Translations under genes and position numbers: made by a program
In this document: piece after piece, positions 15,501 to 25,330 of the stretch
How the letters are laid out: each line of letters opens with the position of its first letter
How positions within the stretch are numbered: the first letter of the stretch is position 1
Source: Mytilisepta virgata
Lineage: Eukaryota > Mollusca > Bivalvia > Mytilida > Mytilidae
Length of the DNA stretch: 64,000 bases
Assembly (NCBI GenBank): GCA_028015205.1
Contig: CM051508.1
Location: forward strand, 12,480,001 to 12,544,000
Direction: 5' to 3'
Notes under the pieces: model-generated
Told to the model about the DNA's origin: nothing
The model's input: the letters and a program-made list of their open reading frames with translations, nothing else
The model's database searches: none

Positions 15501-18500
15501 TGCGTCTTGAAATCGTTAACGCGTTCATAAATTTAATGCAAAAATTGAAGTATTATTAGGTGTAAACATATGTTATTTTCCCCTTATGATATAGCCGAAA
15601 GTGAACTCTCCATATTATTCCAGCAGGATGATATCAATATCACCCCGCTGGGAAACCCATATCTTACCACTAAATAATCAGGTGATCTCAATGTACAACT
15701 GGCGTCAAAATAAACAATATTATATGATAAGGAGAATGTGATATGTCTTTTTATATCGAAACCCCATATCAAATCCTCGACCCATATTACCACTCGAGCA
15801 AGCTCTCGATGATATTGGTGTCTTGGGTTTGATATTGGATATAATATTAAGAAAACTCCTATGGTATTCTATAATTTTTCGCTTATCTTTTAGTGTAAAC
15901 ATATTTTATTAATTAATTCAATTCATGTAAAAAACAGACATTATTTTTGTCCGCTTTCAAGGTGCGCCGGTGACCGGATTTTATTCGGGTCCGTTCCGAT
16001 CGTTTTTTAACTTAAAAAACATGGATACAAATGCATAAAACCAAAGAAACAAGTCATAAGACTTATATCAATTAATTTTCATTTTCCAAGCACAAAACAT
16101 GCAATTTTACTTTGATTTAATTTGGGGTAAAATAATTTTACTCAAAAATGAAATTGAAGGATCATAAATCGACGAAATTAATACATCTTGTGCATCAAAA
16201 TCGGCATCTAAGAATTTCTTAAATTCATGAAAGAAAAAACCTCCACTCATTCGGAAATCTAAATTTAAAGATAAAGACTATGAAGTGACATGTTGTTTAA
16301 GATACGAGTTCCATTAAAGCACAAAATTTTTATTCGAATTTTTGTTGTTATCTTTCAGTTGAATTTTTGTTATCTTTTAGCTGTATTGTTATCTTTTAGC
16401 TGTATTGTTATCTTGTAGCTGTATTGTTATCTTTTAGCTGTATTTTTTGCCCATCCAATACATATTCCAAAGAAGATTTTCTTTATAAGAACATGATGAA
16501 TCAGGTGAATCACCTTACTGGAGAAAATGCAGAAGATGAGGAGGAGAAAAAACCTGAAACAGAAACCGATCAGCCATCTCAACAGAGTAATTAATCTTTT
16601 TTGTGATTATGATTACAATTTCTCTAACTGTTTGCATGTTTTCAGGGTATCCCATCAGTTGGATAAAACATTTAATAATTCACGTATGATTTGTTGTTCT
16701 CGAACGTTGATCATTCGTTGAATTTTCCGTTTGATATTCTAACGCAATAGAAGATTCCATAGTTTCTTGTAAACAAAGTATCGCCAACTTCTGCAATATT
16801 ATGCAAAATGAAAATGAGAACTTACAGCATGGACAAAAGTCAGGTGTCTAGATTGACCGAAGGGGAAAATCAAGAGATACACCAAAATTTCTGTTTCCAA
16901 ATGCGACCTATTGATATTTTGCGTCACATGAAAGATATGAGAGGGACAATACATGGTTCATTGCAAATTATGTATGATCAGTAATATTAAGGCGTACTTG
17001 AGACTGTTCTGTTGAAAGAGTTCGAGAAATATAGAATCTTACATTGTGAGCAGTGTATAATCACAATTATACAGTCACGATATGTAAAAGCTTAAAATTT
17101 CTCGCCAAGGCTCGACATTTTAAGGTTCATCTATCTGGGCTGTAAAAGTACGATAATCAACTGTTTGTAATGTAAGATTCTATACTTCTTTGATAGAACA
17201 GTCTTTAATTGAGAAGTCTCAAAACCATCAGATAAGATTTCAGTTGCATCTGAAACGCAAGCCTCGCAAGAAAACGATTGGAAATTTACCCTCCTCAGTT
17301 GTCTGACATTCTCGATCGTGGATCGGTGTTATAAATGTCGATATAAAAATGTCGTGCACGTTGTTCCTTTTCTTTCACATATTACAGCCTTCTACGAAAT
17401 AGACTATTTACTGATTATTGAGCTCTAAAGAAACTGATTACTTTTCCAGAGCCCTTGGGTCCATTCCTTATTTTAGGGGAACATTCGTGAACATGTTTAC
17501 CGTGGTTATTATTTTTCAGTGTTTTTGCGTTTGTTTTGTGTCTGTCTTTGTCTCTGTATTACCTGGTTTGTCATCTAACATTTATATATATTCATAAATA
17601 GTTTTGATCGAAGTCAAGAATTTTCACATTTTTGCCGGGAATATCAAGGCATATTCGTTAATATTTAATTTTTTTCTGGTGATACTTTTTCTTGTTTTGT
17701 AGCGAGTATATATGAAATATGATATATGAAGTCATATTTTTGTATATTGTTTTTATACTGCAAATTTATATGCTTTGATTTTTTTCAATGACTCACGGGA
17801 TGCTGTTTCTGCTTGATATCTTTCTATTTTGGGTGTAATCCATAATTTCTTCATTGTCTTATCTCTCTATAATATCAGGAAACCTTCTCCTATACGTATA
17901 AAACTCAGGTTTATGCATAAAACTGTATATTGTGAAGGAAGTAATTGCAGTGTGTTATATATCTAAGATAGAGAAATGAACGTAATAAAATTTAGAATAA
18001 AAAGCTAACGATGTGTATTTTGAATATGTCTGACCAAAATTGCTTTGTATTTCTTTTTATGAACGGAAAGATGCTTGAAAAGTTGAATTAATAAAACAAA
18101 CGTTATTAGTATGTAGTTCAGAGCTTTGGTTTCCCTAAATGTCTTTGTTGCTGTAATTAATTTATCTTAATATTACACATGTTGTTATATTTACAGGTGA
18201 ATCTACCAGTCAACAGGAAGAGAAAAAAGAATCAACGGAGGAAAATGCAATAGACGAGTTTCATGTATATGCAGATGACTCAGTTCCGACAATCACCAGA
18301 AAAGAGAGAAAATTTTGGGAAAAGACTATTAAGAAATATTTAAAGCCGCTTGAAAAGGACAAGAAAAAAGAAGAAGAAATTTCCGAACAATTAATAAGTC
18401 TTAGAAATTCAGTTTGTCTTTTTGTTTATCTACTGAACGCAATTCTGGTGACTGTAATGTTCGGGCTAACACAGGTAAATGCGTTTAAAGACTCGTTAAC

Positions 18501-19224
18501 AATGGAATTTACATGCAGCGGAGATACAGTGAGCATTGTTCCTATTTCTATATTGTTTGCAATTGTATTTGGTCTGCTTCTGCTGCTTCAGTTTTTATGC
18601 ATGTTGTATCATAGATTTTCTACACTTATGCATATTACAGCTAGTACAGACCTCTTTGAAAGCGATGAGACAAAAGAAGCAAAGATGAATATAAGGATGG
18701 CCGAATATTTGACTAACCCAGTTGTTTCTCAGGCTCCAAAAGCAACGTCTATGTACGACAAACAAAGGAAAGCCTTAGAAATGAACCGATCAGTGGTTCA
18801 GTCAAAGGGAAAGACCTTTAAGAAACTTGACGACTTAGTCAGAGACAAGATGAAAAACATCCAGGCACTCCAAGGCTCATTGTACCTAAAACATCAAACA
18901 CTTGCTCGCAAAGTGGTATCCAACTGGGCAGACTTGGGTAAAAAAAATAAATGGCAGTTTGCCGTTAAAGAAGTAGTTAGGCGAGAGCGACGCAAAAAGA
19001 CACAGAGAACAAATTGGGACGAAGGTTACTTAAATGGTAAGCCAAGCACCACAGGTCCATTTCGAAATAAAGTAGCACCAATTGACCATAAGATTCGCCC
19101 AAGACGTTTATCAACATCCTCTACGTCAAGTCGTGAGGAATTACGCGAAAAAAATGTTAGAATCAAAGATTCTGACAACGAGACAAGAGACGCTCGTGAA
19201 CAAAGTAATGACAGCAATATATAG
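459..19224 (+). CDS. Chitin synthase, C-terminal 982 residues (12 exons; 5' part outside window)
   Basis: Family-2 glycosyltransferase that polymerises N-acetylglucosamine from UDP-GlcNAc into chitin at the plasma membrane; in molluscs this serves shell matrix, radula or gut chitin. Spliced segments are 459-558, 1847-1959, 3051-3151, 5701-5815, 6438-6591, 7998-8205, 8458-8658, 9547-9944, 11913-12077, 14029-14243, 16438-16586 and 18197-19224. All introns are GT-AG and the phases agree throughout. In window numbering, the conserved CATMWHE lies near residue 50, DGD at 229-231, GRIHPIGSG near 258, EDRW at 333-336 and QRRRW at 370-374. About five membrane segments follow between residues 385 and 550, then SWGTRE at 553-558, a charged linker, two more membrane segments in the last exon and a basic Ser-rich cytoplasmic tail. 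The start codon, N-terminal membrane segments and any myosin head (known in some bivalve chitin synthases) would lie upstream. Family identity is secure; the paralogue is not determined. Confidence 0.96.
1347..1745 (-). mobile_element. TTAA-flanked MITE, copy 1 (chitin synthase intron)
   Basis: About 400 bp with TTAAGGATG at the left and CATCCTTAA at the right, and an AT-rich interior without coding sequence. Shares blocks with copies at 25603-26761, 44901-45455, 50535-50932 and 54460-54855. TTAA at both ends resembles piggyBac-type target duplication, but no transposase is present. Confidence 0.65.
1847..1959 (+). CDS. Chitin synthase exon b
   Basis: Acceptor is catcattag and donor is CAG|gtacac, phase 0 to 2. 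It encodes MLYACCATMWHETANEMTQL, the highly conserved entry to the catalytic domain in animal chitin synthases. Confidence 0.93.
2799..2937 (-). repeat. Degenerate metaSINE-like fragment
   Basis: The stretch gaaaattggcaatccttgtc plus neighbouring ggtcggag matches the body of the complete SINE at 28851-29116. The head and most of the middle are lost or diverged. Confidence 0.5.
3051..3151 (+). CDS. Chitin synthase exon c
   Basis: Acceptor is atgtttgcag and donor is AAG|gtaaaa, phase 2 to 1. It encodes a charged variable segment ending DDIEDFDFQ. This region is poorly conserved in the family, so the call rests on splice sites, phase and position. Confidence 0.85.
4216..4560. repeat. Imperfect direct duplication in intron
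   Basis: Two related segments about 210-220 bp apart each hold 'gatgtaa(a)ggggagct', 'atataattttgtct' and 'gtaacaggatagac'-type motifs. Further 'aacaggatagac' copies occur nearby, e.g. near 5352. Non-coding; origin unknown. Confidence 0.45.
4795..5222 (-). mobile_element. Retrozyme: 378-bp hammerhead repeat unit plus partial second unit
   Basis: Read on the minus strand, the element starts at 5222 with CAGCATAG, runs through one complete 378-bp unit and ends about 50 bp into the next repeat near 4795. The first bases of the unit (aataacaatccaaagata) recur at 4793 and 5171, exactly 378 bp apart. The 5' end coincides with the self-cleavage site predicted for the encoded hammerhead. There is no ORF of note. 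It lies in the chitin synthase intron between exons c and d, antisense to that gene, so the gene's own pre-mRNA does not contain the active ribozyme strand. I infer a non-autonomous retroelement copied from a small circular RNA by an RT supplied in trans. Confidence 0.82.
4839..4885 (-). ncRNA. Type I hammerhead ribozyme, copy 1
   Basis: Minus strand, 5' to 3': stem I strand AUGCUG; core CUGAUGA; stem II GAGG, loop UAGCU, CCUU; core GAAA; stem III UGC, loop GUC, GUA; then UA before the cleavage point; stem I strand CAGCAU. All invariant core bases are present and all three stems pair (one G-U closing stem II, one G-U in stem III). Predicted cleavage lies between 4845 and 4844. Confidence 0.9.
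5701..5815 (+). CDS. Chitin synthase exon d
   Basis: Acceptor is ttttatag and donor is AAG|gtataa, phase 1 to 2. It encodes AHIYFDDAFKPF and later VNDYVKTFIMVLDEAGR, matching the family's AHIFFDDAF and VKTL-type blocks. Confidence 0.92.
6438..6591 (+). CDS. Chitin synthase exon e
   Basis: Acceptor is tattcag and donor is CAG|gtaatt, phase 2 to 0. It encodes RTPYGARIHYKLPGGNELIV and then HLKDKTKIRPKKRWSQ, the conserved TPYGGRL to HLKDK-KIRHRKRWSQ stretch around the nucleotide-sugar binding core. Confidence 0.94.
7563..7892. mobile_element. AGGCC-type MITE, copy 1 (chitin synthase intron)
   Basis: Left end AGGCCAGTAAAATCAATTGA and right end reading as its inverted counterpart (tcaattaacttgaattgacct). 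The interior shares the 'ccctcgaaaatcg' and 'aaatcctcc(t/c)acc' blocks with the copy at 13067-13417. Non-coding. Confidence 0.6.
7998..8205 (+). CDS. Chitin synthase exon f (DGD motif)
   Basis: Acceptor is tttacag and donor is CAG|gtaaca, phase 0 to 1. It encodes VMYMFYILKWNL, then TYLLALDGDVDFEPEAV, then VVGAACGRIHPIGS. The DGD aspartates belong to the metal and UDP-sugar binding motif of GT2 chitin synthases. Confidence 0.96.
8458..8658 (+). CDS. Chitin synthase exon g
   Basis: Acceptor is gttaaag and donor is AAG|gtaaga, phase 1 to 1. It encodes GPMVWYQQFEYAVSHWLQKA, then EHVIGCVLCSPGCFSLFRG, among the best-conserved blocks of the family. Confidence 0.97.
9547..9944 (+). CDS. Chitin synthase exon h (EDRW, QRRRW, first membrane segments)
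   Basis: Acceptor is aataacag and donor is CAG|gtaaat, phase 1 to 0. It contains EDRW with the predicted catalytic-base Asp, then PEGFYEFYNQRRRWSPSTMA with the product-binding QRRRW signature. Two or three hydrophobic membrane segments follow, ending in SSERQ. Confidence 0.97.
11290..11700 (-). repeat. Dispersed repeat rich in TCGGGT motifs (in intron)
   Basis: Its reverse complement matches 43515-44060: both carry 'gatacgggacgtgcg', 'ttcgggtca', 'ggataatttcgggt' and 'gaaagctaaaatta' style blocks in the same order. The 43.5-kb copy is interrupted by another repeat. No coding potential seen. Confidence 0.6.
11913..12077 (+). CDS. Chitin synthase exon i
   Basis: Acceptor is catttacag and donor is AAG|gtaaaa, phase 0 to 0, exactly 55 codons. 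It encodes two hydrophobic segments flanking VVKDAVEEGLCSTTTIF, part of the membrane cluster thought to form the chitin channel. Confidence 0.93.
13067..13417. mobile_element. AGGCC-type MITE, copy 2 (chitin synthase intron)
   Basis: About 350 bp with terminal inverted repeats of about 34 bp. The left starts AGGCCAATTAATATTAATTG and continues to GATTTTCATCC; the right is the inverse, GGATGAAAATC to TTGGCCT. The interior is AT-rich and non-coding. Confidence 0.7.
13905..13965 (+). repeat. Short fragment of the opsin-intron inverted-repeat family
   Basis: 'aagggaaataacttgcttca' followed by 'aattataattttag' matches the outer arms at 58720-58830 and 60300-60420. Confidence 0.5.
14029..14243 (+). 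CDS. Chitin synthase exon j (SWGTRE)
   Basis: Acceptor is catttcag and donor is TGG|gtaaag, phase 0 to 2. It encodes a membrane segment (PGLLYFVAIPSMSMLMFLYS), then NLHVVSWGTRE, the animal chitin synthase signature, then a Lys/Glu-rich linker ending TLGNFFG. Confidence 0.96.
16345..16437 (+). repeat. Tandem 19-bp repeat of splice-acceptor sequence
   Basis: Units of the form gttatcttttagctgtatt end in AG at 16380, 16399, 16418 and 16437, each exactly 19 bp apart. An older variant ends at 16358 (tctttcag). The most downstream copy is the acceptor of chitin synthase exon k. From any of the three upstream 19-bp copies, the frame meets TAG inside the next copy after five sense codons. Confidence 0.85.
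16438..16586 (+). CDS. Chitin synthase exon k (acceptor in a 19-bp repeat)
   Basis: Acceptor is cttttag at 16432-16437 and donor is AGA|gtaatt, phase 2 to 1. It begins CIFCPSNTYSKEDF, comparable to the CMLC-type start of the same segment in insect enzymes, and continues with an acidic Glu-rich linker. The last of five tandem AG acceptors gives the only frame without an immediate stop. Confidence 0.88.
18197..19224 (+). CDS. Chitin synthase last exon
   Basis: Acceptor is tttacag, phase 1, and the exon ends at TAG 19222-19224. It encodes FWEKTIKKYLKPLEKD, then SLRNSVCLFVYLLNAILV, then a second membrane segment near ISILFAIVFGLLLLLQFLCM. A long Lys/Arg/Ser-rich tail of about 190 residues follows, presumably cytoplasmic. 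The matching family block is the WxxLIxKYLxPLE and LRNK..F motif. Confidence 0.96.
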
Positions 19225-19542
19225 AAGTAGCCATTACAACTAAGATTTCATTATTTGGAGAAGAGTTTTGAAATTTGCATATTTCAGTTTCTACCTTCAT
19301 CAGTCATGTTATTTCAAACTATAACTTCCCTAACTTGTGTGAAAATATTAAAATTCTGCAAATAATTATTTTGTAAACAAATACAAATCTGTGTGGAAAG
19401 GGGGATAACTAAAAAAATTATTTCATTATTTGAGTACTTTCAAGAATTCAAATTTTGCTTCATACCATTGGTCTAATTAGTATTTCACCTTACCTTAATA
19501 GTGAACATAAATTCCAGTGTATAATTACTCTCATTCAATAAA
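19225..19542 (+). other. Chitin synthase 3' UTR
   Basis: Non-coding AT-rich sequence from the stop codon to the first good polyadenylation hexamer. The true end is unknown without transcripts. Confidence 0.5.
19537..19542 (+). promoter_or_regulatory. Candidate poly(A) signal of chitin synthase
   Basis: AATAAA, about 313 bases after the stop codon, followed within 10 bases by an A-rich run. Confidence 0.45.
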
Positions 19543-20184
19543 ACAGAATTAAAAAAAAATGCAACCAAACTTCAGGTCACAAATTCCTGTAGTTTTGAGT
19601 TATTGTTCTTTGTTTTCCCCTGGTGCCGCTTGTAATGCAAATAGAAGTCAGATAATAATGTTCTTTCGAGATTTCATTTACGACTAGCTCACCGTACATT
19701 AATCCCTCTCTGTGCATCCAAAGGTACAAGATCAATATTTACAAAAACGATGTTTCACTGAGCAGGTGTACGTGTACATGTGAAATTTCTAACATTAGAA
19801 GTGAATCTTGTTGTTTTCTTTTATGAGTTCATTATATGTTTTTATTTTTTACTTATTATATAGAAGACATTCAGGGATAAGCATAAATGGACATTATACA
19901 TACATTTACAAGATCATGTACTGCCGAACACTGATTGTAGCTTATATTTTATTTCAAATCAAATGTTTTTATTAACTGTCACATGCTTAAGATAAAATAT
20001 TGCTTTGCTAATTTTTTACATTTTTTACAACCATGTTACGCTTCTTATGCTTTGAGAACGGGCATTTTTGGACAAGAGCTGAAATGTTGATAACCTCTAA
20101 CTCATAAGGTTATGAATGAAAACTAAATTACTTAATGGTTGTTTGCACTTTTGGAACAAGATATACGATATAACTTAGTTTGAC
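19543..20184. other. Intergenic AT-rich sequence
   Basis: Downstream of chitin synthase. I see no coding segment, RNA gene or repeat family in it. Confidence 0.5.
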
Positions 20185-20375
20185 GCATTTTATGCTTCAT
20201 TTAGCCATTCGACCTAACGCCAGACGGAAGTGTTTTTCCGGAAGTTATTCAAAAACTGGGTTAAAAAGTATTTATCACCTATCAATAAACGATTTGGGTA
20301 CCAGGTATAATGTTTACAATCGATGTTTCCGCCCAGTGCTGCACCTAGCGTTAACTGGAATTGCTACTTCATAAG
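20185..20375 (-). repeat. Dispersed repeat E, copy 1
   Basis: Contains 'cgccagacggaagtg', 'ttatcacctatc', 'gggtaccaggtataatgt' and 'cgcccagtgctgcacctagc'. The reverse complement occurs at 42170-42580 and 43627-43845. Non-coding. Confidence 0.65.
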
Positions 20376-21334
20376 CGGTTTATGTTTCAGCATAAAACTT
20401 ACAAATTAGGTTATACAAGTTTAACCTGTTCCAAAATTTAAAAAAAAACATAATTGCAGATAAAATCATTTGAATAACATATTTATCCCAGGAAAATTTC
20501 AATCGCGGACTGCGAATTAATACGTCTGTGACGTCACAGTATCAAATGAGATTATACAAAATATTGTAACTTGCTCAACCATTAACCACCAATCAAATTG
20601 TCTGTTACAATTCAAATTGAATTATTCTTATATATTGTGATAATATATACCTCAGTATTTCTATGGGAATAGCCTTCTGTTAGTAATACATGTATTTTTA
20701 GTTAAAACAAAACTTTTGTGGCTTTTCGTGTTAAATCTACACAGATATTACACTTTGCTATAAATGACGTGTGAAATAATATTTAATTCGTTATATTAAT
20801 ATAAAATTGTGGTAGGAATGTTGATTGATCTTTTTTACTCTACACTGTAAACTTGTTTTGTGTTAGTTTTTGTTATATTAATTAAAGTGTAGAAATATAT
20901 AACAACAATTGTTTTCTCTGAGGTTTTTCCAAACAACATTTGTCACTGTTTTGTTAAATTTCAAATTAATTTTCCGGTAAGAAAACCCTGAATGTTTCAC
21001 TTAAGAAACAATATTGATAATTATCAATGATTATCTCCAAAATTAATTTCGTCAACTTGCCGTTGATATTACGGTTTCGAACCTCGATACATCGTGGTAG
21101 AATAACATTGTTTTTTCTTCTAGAGACCTCTTAATGTACTCGATTTATCCGAGATTTCGAATCATCCGACGTCGAGTCATCAGAGATATAAATGCATTGG
21201 ACAAATGGAAAATTTGCTGTGACCAGAAATTTACTTCGACACATACGTGATTTCCTTAGGTATATTTGTCCTCTTTAGAACAATATTTTTTCTAATCAAA
21301 AATTAACAAAAAAAACAATGACAAACATCAGTCA

Positions 21335-21460
21335 GTAATCTTATATAGCCAAGTTACCCAAGGGAGATAACAAAATGATCTGTTTGCCCTGAGAACCAAA
21401 AGGAAGAGACAATCTCACTTATCTCCCTTTGCTAATTTGGTTAAGGGAGATAACGGACCA
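21335..21460. repeat. Inverted repeat with AAGGGAGATAAC arms
   Basis: 'caagggagataac' at the left and 'cttatctccctttgc', then 'taagggagataacgg', at the right give a small foldback. The same aagggagata motif forms the foldback at 61478-61634. Confidence 0.5.
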
Positions 21461-22842
21461 TTGTCTTTCGTTGAATTAATATCAATATCACACAAACATC
21501 ACAACACTCCTTAGAATACTCATTATCATATATGGTTATCTTGTAAAATGCTTCTGAAGTTGAAAACTATACGGTTAACATCTACTTTCTTAGTTCTTAG
21601 GCTAAACAACAATCGGACAACATGAAATGTGCACACTGACATATCAACCAATCAAAGCCATCCAATCCACAGTTCTTCCGGCAAAACAATAACATAAAAG
21701 AGCTCAAAACACTCAGATCGAAACAACGTAGAGTTAGGGTAGTGGGACTTAGTACAGATAGTGAACATTGATGGGGTTAAACCAGTTAAATGGATACCTA
21801 AACATCTTCTAATCTTTCTTGCTAAAACATACTATAAAAGCGAATACAATATGATGACCAACAAAACATAGGATAAAAATGAATACAGCATGATAACTAA
21901 CAAGGTAGCTAGAAATATAAAAATTTGTTGGACGGTACATAATTTAGATATTAATTTAAGGACAAAAGTTGCTGGTTTAAACTATAAAACTAGATAAAGC
22001 TCTCATAGCTGCTGGTCGGATACGGTCGCCGTATTAAAAGAAATAGTCAGAATTAACACTCCCGTAGAGTGTTTAATGGTATCTCCTCATGGCGTTATGC
22101 TATCAGACAACTATTAACTAGTATTTATAAGTATTCAAACACATTAATAAAAGAAATAAAAATGTCAAATGGACATCATTATTGCTGGTATTTGTAGGAC
22201 AACAGTGAATGAGTGTTAAATATCTGACAATGATGACTTATAATTAAATGGTTAATTAATATGCATGACAAAAGTTATCCAAAACATCTGCAGGCGAATA
22301 ATGTTTGCAAAACGTTTTTTCCATATATCGTGATTGAAAATTGGAAATTAAAACTTTTGACTTAAACTCTTCATTCCTTTTTCTTTTTATGGATTTATTT
22401 TTTTTTACAGTACTGTCAGATACTGTTTTTAGATGCGCGATCAGGTTTAAGAATTTTGATTTTCAAAAATTGGGGTCCACAGGGGTCGAATTTCGAAAAT
22501 TGGAAATTTAAACTTTTGAGCTAAACTCCTCATTAATTTTTCATTTCATGACGGTACAAATTCCATAAGGCTAAAATCAAAGTACAAGGCTTATTCGAGA
22601 GAAAACTATCATAGCATCAGATACTACAGGGACACGACCAAAATAGTGAAAAACACACAGCAAACCACTTACTGACGTAAGATATGGGATTTATGCTTAT
22701 TGTTAAAGATCTTACATGGACTGTACCTAAATTTCATCCACTTTATTTCTAATCATGCTTATTTTATAAATGTATGTACTATGTATACAATCAACCCCAA
22801 TTATTTTTTGTCACAATTCTTGTATTTTCTAATTATACAACG
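21461..22842. other. Intergenic sequence with a weak duplication
   Basis: The block 'aaaattggaaat(t)(t)aaa.cttttga..taaactc' occurs near 22335 and 22496, suggesting an old local duplication. Otherwise I see nothing. Confidence 0.4.
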
Positions 22843-23457
22843 CCTACTACAGTTGCGACCAGTCATAACTTCTCTTACAAGTTAACTTGCAGAGCAGTTC
22901 TACGCTTACTACAGTTGCGACCAGTCATAACTTCTCTTCCGAGTTAACTTGCAGAGCAGTTCTACACCTACTACACTTGCGACGTCATAACTTCTCTTCC
23001 AAGTGAACTTGCATAGCAGTTCTACACCTACTACAGTTGCGACCTGTCATAACTTCTCTTCCAAGTTAACTTGCAGAGCCGTTCTACACCTACCACAGTT
23101 GCGACCAATCATAACTTCTCTTACAAGTTAACTTGCAGAGCAGTCCTACACCTACTATAGTTGCGGCCAATCATAACTTCTCTTACAAGTTAACTTGCAG
23201 AGCAGTTCTACACCTACTACACTTGCGACGTCATAGCTTCTCTTCCAAGTTAACTTGCATAGTCGTTCTACACCTATTACAGCTGCGACCAGTCATAACT
23301 TCTCTTCCAAGTTAACTTGCAGAGCAGTTCTACACCTACTACAGTTGCAACCAGTCATAACTTCTCTTCCAAGTTAACTTGCAGAGCAGTTCTACACATA
23401 CTAAAGTTGCGACGAGTCATAACTTCTCTTCCAAGTTAACTTGCAGAGCAGTTCTAA
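22843..23457 (+). repeat. 62-bp satellite array, about 10 units
   Basis: Unit starts at 22843, 22905, 22967, 23027, 23089, 23151, 23213, 23273, 23335 and 23397. Units are 62 bp except two of 60 bp, which share 'gacgtcat' and 'gcatag' variants. Those two lie four units apart, which shows a four-unit (246-bp) higher-order repeat. The unit includes 'cttctcttccaagttaactt'. Open frames across it are repeat-derived and not credible genes. Confidence 0.92.
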
Positions 23458-23504
23458 GAACTGCTCCAAGGAAGAAGAATAGCTCTGATCAGTACAATTC
23501 TAGT

Positions 23505-23630
23505 AAGGAAGTAGAACCGCTCTGGTCCAGAATTAGAGGAGTCCTGGTCCACGACTGCTTTTTAGAACAGCTCTGGTAAAGAATCAGAGTAGTCCTGGTC
23601 CACGACTGCTTTTTAGAACAGCTTTATTTC
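23505..23630 (+). repeat. Two-copy tandem repeat of about 60 bp
   Basis: 'agtcctggtccacgactgct' followed by 'ttttagaacagct' occurs twice directly after the 62-bp satellite. The 'agaac/gttct' theme also recurs in the satellite. Confidence 0.7.
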
Positions 23631-23839
23631 AGAGTGGTATTTTTATTTATAGTGTTACAAAAACACTTTACTGAAACCTTAAGTTGGAAGTTCTTATTTA
23701 TTCTAAATCCTGACTGTTACTAGAACTCTTCTAGACTATAACTGGTTATATAATTGTTCTACCCATCACAGGTTAGAGAGGTTAACTTAGGACAGTGAGA
23801 AGAACTGCATCTCAGTTAACTTAGAGCAATCAGTAGAAA

Positions 23840-24230
23840 TAATGGATACTAGTTCAGCGAAATGGATGGCACACTAAACTCCGAAACATACAAATGAACC
23901 AAAATTAGGCTTAGGACAGGCGGGGTTAAACATGTTTTGTGAGATCTCTACCCTCCCCTATACATCTAGCCAATGTGGAATAAACAAACACACAGCGATA
24001 CACAGAGTAAAACTCAATTCACAAGATGTCCGAGTCCGATGTTAAAAAAGGTAACAGAATAAACTAAGCAAAATGACAATGATCAATATATATTAACAAA
24101 GGATTACTAACAGTTACTGACATGGCAGCTCCACCCCTCAATTATAAACTGATCGAAAGATTATATCTTTATGCTCAGACATGTCTGTAGACTCAATTTC
24201 TTGTTATTTCACAAAATTCGTGACCTGATA
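23840..24230 (-). mobile_element. Dispersed repeat D, copy 1
   Basis: Shares 'actagttcagc(a/g)aaatgga', 'cactaaactccgaaacata', 'ggcggggttaaacatgtttt' and 'accaatgtggaataa'-type blocks with 38940-39480 and, reversed, 56985-57540. Non-coding; no terminal repeats recognised. Confidence 0.65.
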
Positions 24231-25062
24231 TCATAGGTAATTAATCTTTTTATTAAAGCGAAAAAGTAAAAGTTTTGGAAAATATATCTCTTGATTTGTA
24301 TTATTTACTACAGCTTTACATGTAAATAATAAATGTATTCTAAATTTTCTTACACAACATGTTATCAAAACGTTCATGAATTATTTATTTAATGGGCTTC
24401 ATGGGGACCACATACATAATCCGTCCCCGCTACGTGACAAAACGATTTGTTCAGAATTTAACCAGCAATTTCTAGACACTGTATCGACTTGGTCTATCCT
24501 CATTTAGCATTCGTCGAGACCGAAACTTTTTAACCCTTCATTTTTAATGTTTTGGTATATTTGGCCATACTTACGCTATTATTTTCCAATATACTGTGCC
24601 TCTTTATTACTTTACTAAATACAGAAGCATTGGCTTAGATTGATATTTATTAAAAAGGTCCTTGACTTTTTTCACATTCAGTGACAATGTAATGTAACAA
24701 AGTAACTCATAACCGAAAGGTAAATGCACAATCTTGAATGAGTAAAAGGCTTGAGGAAAATCTAAACACATAAAATATAGATGACTAAAATGTCATAGGA
24801 AATTAGTTTAACAAAGAAATTGAGCAAATGTTGGATCTGCTATCAAAAGTATGTACAGTAAAACCGTTTGTATCATTGGAAGTCAGCGTAAACCTTATAT
24901 GTTATCATATTGTATTGATTTTTAGTCGTGTGGTCAGGATAGAGAGAGAGGAAATTTAGATACCTATACAACCAGTTTAAGCCGGTTTTAGTTGATTCTG
25001 TCTTTTTTGTTTTGTGTACTTTTATGTATTGTTTACGTCTGTGGATTGGGTGACCTTAATAT
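24231..25062. other. Intergenic AT-rich sequence
   Basis: No supported feature; the longest frames are chance. Confidence 0.4.
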
Positions 25063-25330
25063 GTAAAGTCAAGAAATATCAAAGGGATATTCGAAGGAGA
25101 GAAAAATCGTAACAACTGACAAACTCCGGAGAACAATAAAGACAAGACCAAAACAATACATGCACTACAATTAAAAACTAAAAACATATGAACAACATGG
25201 ACCCCACCAAAAAACCGGAGGTAGATTCAAGTGCTCTGGAAGAGTAAGCAGTCTCTGCTTCCTTCAGGACACCCGCCATTCTGCCCATGTCAAATCCGGT
25301 ATGAGGAAGGGATAATATCAATGGAACAGG
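25063..25330. repeat. Dispersed repeat A (GAGCAA/GTAAGCAG family), copy 1
   Basis: Holds 'aaagtcaagaaatatcaaag', 'aactgacaaactcc' and 'gtgctctggaagagtaagca'. Related copies at 28561-28690, 33335-33545, 46960-47020, 51695-51865 and 58890-59170 combine these blocks in different extents. Confidence 0.6.

Noticed and set aside
22843..23457. CRISPR-like array
   Set aside because: Units are contiguous 62-bp satellite copies without unique spacers, and the genome is eukaryotic.
23133..23579. Short proteins encoded by the satellite
   Set aside because: Frames change with unit length and only reflect the repeat.
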